The position numbers and the translations under genes were made by a program. Below the pieces are notes generated by a model. The model did not search any database, was not told the origin of the DNA, and saw nothing but the letters and a program-made list of their open reading frames with translations. A stretch of DNA of 64,000 nt from Marinagarivorans cellulosilyticus (GTDB lineage: Bacteria; Pseudomonadota; Gammaproteobacteria; Pseudomonadales; Cellvibrionaceae): assembly GCF_021655555.1 (NCBI RefSeq), contig NZ_AP023086.1:1116001-1180000 (forward strand), written 5' to 3'. The stretch's first letter is position 1, and the number at the start of each line of letters is the position of its first letter. Below are positions 62,417 through 64,000 of this stretch, piece after piece.

Positions 62417-63703
62417 TTAGAAGGCAAAACCCAATTGTAGGCCGCCTCCTTGCTCCTCGGCACTGCGCAGGTAGCTAGCATTAAGGTATACCGGGCCCCA
62501 GTGGGCACCAACGCCAATGCTGGTCGCTGCAGGCAGTTGGTTATCTGTATCGTAACGATAACCTGCACGTAAGGCGTAGCGTTGAAAGATCCGGTATTCA
62601 CCGCCTAAAGATAAAAACTGGCCGGCTTGTTCGTTAGCTGTAGGTACATTGACCTGCATGTCGTAGTCCATGCCTATTTCCCACTTTGGGGTTAGGTAGG
62701 CTAAGCCCATGCGATGTTTGGTATTGAGTTCGATAATAGCGCCGGTACTGCTGGTAAATGAGCGTGAAAATAAGTCTTTACCGACGTAAGCGAGGCGCAC
62801 GCCGGAATCAAATTCGATGGCAACGCCAATATCGGCGTTAAACATGAGGTGGGGCTTAGAGCTGTTTTCGACTTCTAGGCTGTCTTTAGAAACCTCTCGC
62901 GACTCATCAAATACACGCACTTGCATGGCTTTAGGGGTTACCCCAACAGCGACGCGCATGCGATCAAAGTCGTATCCTAGTGCTCCGGCCACGGCAGCTT
63001 CGTTAATGATTAACCCGCGTAAGTCGGCGCTGGACTCGATTTGATCGTAAGGGTCGTTCAGTGGCGGTGGTGCGAAGTCGACATAATCTTCATCGGCATT
63101 GAATAGTTCAGGGTGAACGTCACGCCAGTAACCACCGTTGGCGACATTGTCGAGTGCTTCGACGTAGTCATCGAATAGCTCAATGTCTTCATCTGGTACA
63201 TAACTGCGGCCTCCGCCTTCTATACGTGAGCCCAGATAAAAGCCGCCACCGCCTTTTTTTGAGGGCTCAGAAACTGCAATCAGGGGGATAAACGCGCTGA
63301 AGCTAAAATCTTTGTTTGCGATGCTCGTTAGGCCGTTTTCTAAATTCTGAGCGGCAATGCTGGCAGCAGCGGCATTGTCCTGCTGAGGGTTGTTGTTGTA
63401 ATTGTCTAAGGCTGAGTCAAAAGCGATATCGAGTTCGTCTTCTATGAGTTGGAGGCTGTCGATCGCAACTTGCGAAACGTTTGCTACGGCATAGGGAAGG
63501 TAGTAATGGCCATTGCGGCTTTTGTCTTCATCTTGGTCGAATAAGCCCAACAATGCAGGGTTATGGCCGGCCGCCATGCCGACACTGCCGATGGCAACGG
63601 CTGTTCCTGCCATAGCTTGGCTGCGTGGGTCGTAGGTGCCAAAACTGCCGGCGATTGCCGAAGAGCTAATAAAACTGAGTAATAAGGGTAAAGCTAATTT
63701 CAC
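62417..63703 (-). CDS. TraF-like outer-membrane beta-barrel protein
   Basis: About 428 residues from GTG 63703 (AAGG nine bases upstream; signal peptide ends SSSAIAG). After GSFGTYDPRSQAMAGTAVAIG the sequence has FadL/TraF_2-like strands and ends in LQLGFAF, an outer-membrane C-terminus. Named conjugal transfer TraF-like by family, though chromosomal members are not known to act in conjugation. The extension to 63772 lacks a signal peptide at its start. Confidence 0.85.
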   Translation of the reverse strand: MKLALPLLLSFISSSAIAGSFGTYDPRSQAMAGTAVAIGSVGMAAGHNPALLGLFDQDEDKSRNGHYYLPYAVANVSQVAIDSLQLIEDELDIAFDSALDNYNNNPQQDNAAAASIAAQNLENGLTSIANKDFSFSAFIPLIAVSEPSKKGGGGFYLGSRIEGGGRSYVPDEDIELFDDYVEALDNVANGGYWRDVHPELFNADEDYVDFAPPPLNDPYDQIESSADLRGLIINEAAVAGALGYDFDRMRVAVGVTPKAMQVRVFDESREVSKDSLEVENSSKPHLMFNADIGVAIEFDSGVRLAYVGKDLFSRSFTSSTGAIIELNTKHRMGLAYLTPKWEIGMDYDMQVNVPTANEQAGQFLSLGGEYRIFQRYALRAGYRYDTDNQLPAATSIGVGAHWGPVYLNASYLRSAEEQGGGLQLGFAF

Positions 63704-63859
63704 GTCGGGTTGCCTTATTTTTATGAGTCTCAAGCGTGCGAGCGCCTGCCCTAATTGTAAGGCACGATTCACGCTTAAGCGACGTACTAAGTGTGACCAG
63801 AGTTAGGTAATGGCGTTAAAACGACAGTTACCTCGTCGCACACCCATTATTTTGCGCAA

Positions 63860-63880
63860 CCGCGCCTAAGCTTGGCGCGG
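63860..63880. other. GC-rich hairpin downstream of nadB
   Basis: CCGCGCC-TAAGCTT-GGCGCGG, a 7-bp perfect stem between the end of nadB and the TraF-like gene. No clear T run, so a weak terminator at best. Confidence 0.4.
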
Positions 63881-63900
63881 CTTTATTAAATGCTGTTTTA

Positions 63901-64000
63901 TCAAATAAAGATGGTTTGGTCGGCAAAGTTTGCTGGTACTAAAAGGGTATCTTTGGCGATATCGCTTTGTTCTGGGTGATCCAGCGAGTAGTGCAGGCCG
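63901..64000 (-). CDS. nadB: L-aspartate oxidase, C-terminal end (cut by window edge)
   Basis: The last 33 residues are visible: GLHYSLDHPEQSDIAKDTLL then VPANFADQTIFI and TGA. GLHYxxDxP is the end of the NadB helical domain, which oxidises aspartate in NAD synthesis. Open at the right edge. Confidence 0.75.
   Translation of the reverse strand, partial: GLHYSLDHPEQSDIAKDTLLVPANFADQTIFI

Overview
The window reads as chromosomal DNA of a marine, polysaccharide-degrading gammaproteobacterium, most likely a Cellvibrionaceae-type organism (Saccharophagus/Teredinibacter/Simiduia neighbourhood). The reasons are the complete Na+-translocating NADH:quinone reductase operon with apbE and nqrM, the yeaG-yeaH-ycgB stress operon, a recA-recX pair, a clan GH-A glycoside hydrolase lipoprotein, DPDGDGW-type modules usual in secreted carbohydrate-active proteins of this group, a TraF-like outer-membrane protein and many c-di-GMP and cAMP-type signalling proteins. 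The taxonomic call is inference; no rRNA or tRNA gene was seen.

Layout. 1-4.3 kb: a large Ser/Thr kinase - degenerate cyclase - AAA ATPase fusion (cut by the left edge) diverging from an FHA-winged helix protein. 4.3-12.1 kb: a small membrane protein with a paired-palindrome operator, then a signalling group made of a FecR-TPR-beta-barrel protein, a lipoprotein, a CHASE2 nucleotide cyclase and a Crp-type regulator. 12.1-17 kb: housekeeping and small genes (DEDD exonuclease, VF530, spermidine-synthase-like protein, hemD, parvulin, OmpA-like protein). 17.2-25.8 kb: a GH-A lipoprotein, then a tightly packed three-gene c-di-GMP operon whose first gene is split at a run of nine C residues. 26-28 kb: a lipoprotein of four tandem cytochrome P460-like haem domains. 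28.5-37.9 kb: nqrABCDEF-apbE-nqrM, sthA and a TlpA-like thioredoxin. 38-44.1 kb: galE, then prkA/yeaG-yeaH-ycgB, followed by a 143-bp MITE with perfect terminal repeats and a 10-bp target duplication. 44.4-49.1 kb: a hybrid histidine kinase, pncC, recA, recX. 49.1-51.8 kb: an accessory island holding mobC/relaxase remnants, several stem-loops and an AbiEi/AbiEii pair. 51.9-58.5 kb: prfC, an acyltransferase, an AI-2E family transporter, hisD, an unknown protein and a MATE exporter. 58.5-64 kb: two minor-pilin-like proteins (one with a very large solenoid-like body), an RDD membrane protein, a TraF-like protein and the end of nadB.

How it works together: the most coherent systems are (i) sodium-motive respiration with its own flavin insertion (ApbE) and maturation (NqrM) factors beside a soluble transhydrogenase; (ii) an envelope-sensing cluster that could link a FecR/TPR outer-membrane barrel to a periplasmic CHASE2-sensing cyclase and a Crp-type regulator; (iii) a c-di-GMP make/break operon with two related sensor cyclases and one propeller-sensor GGDEF-EAL protein; and (iv) a defence-type AbiE pair on a mobilisation-derived scar between recX and prfC. 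The most notable unexplained items are the C9 frameshift and inserted DPDGDGW modules in the first diguanylate cyclase, the four-domain P460 lipoprotein, the FecR/CHASE2/Crp group, the MITE and the palindrome-rich leader of abiE.
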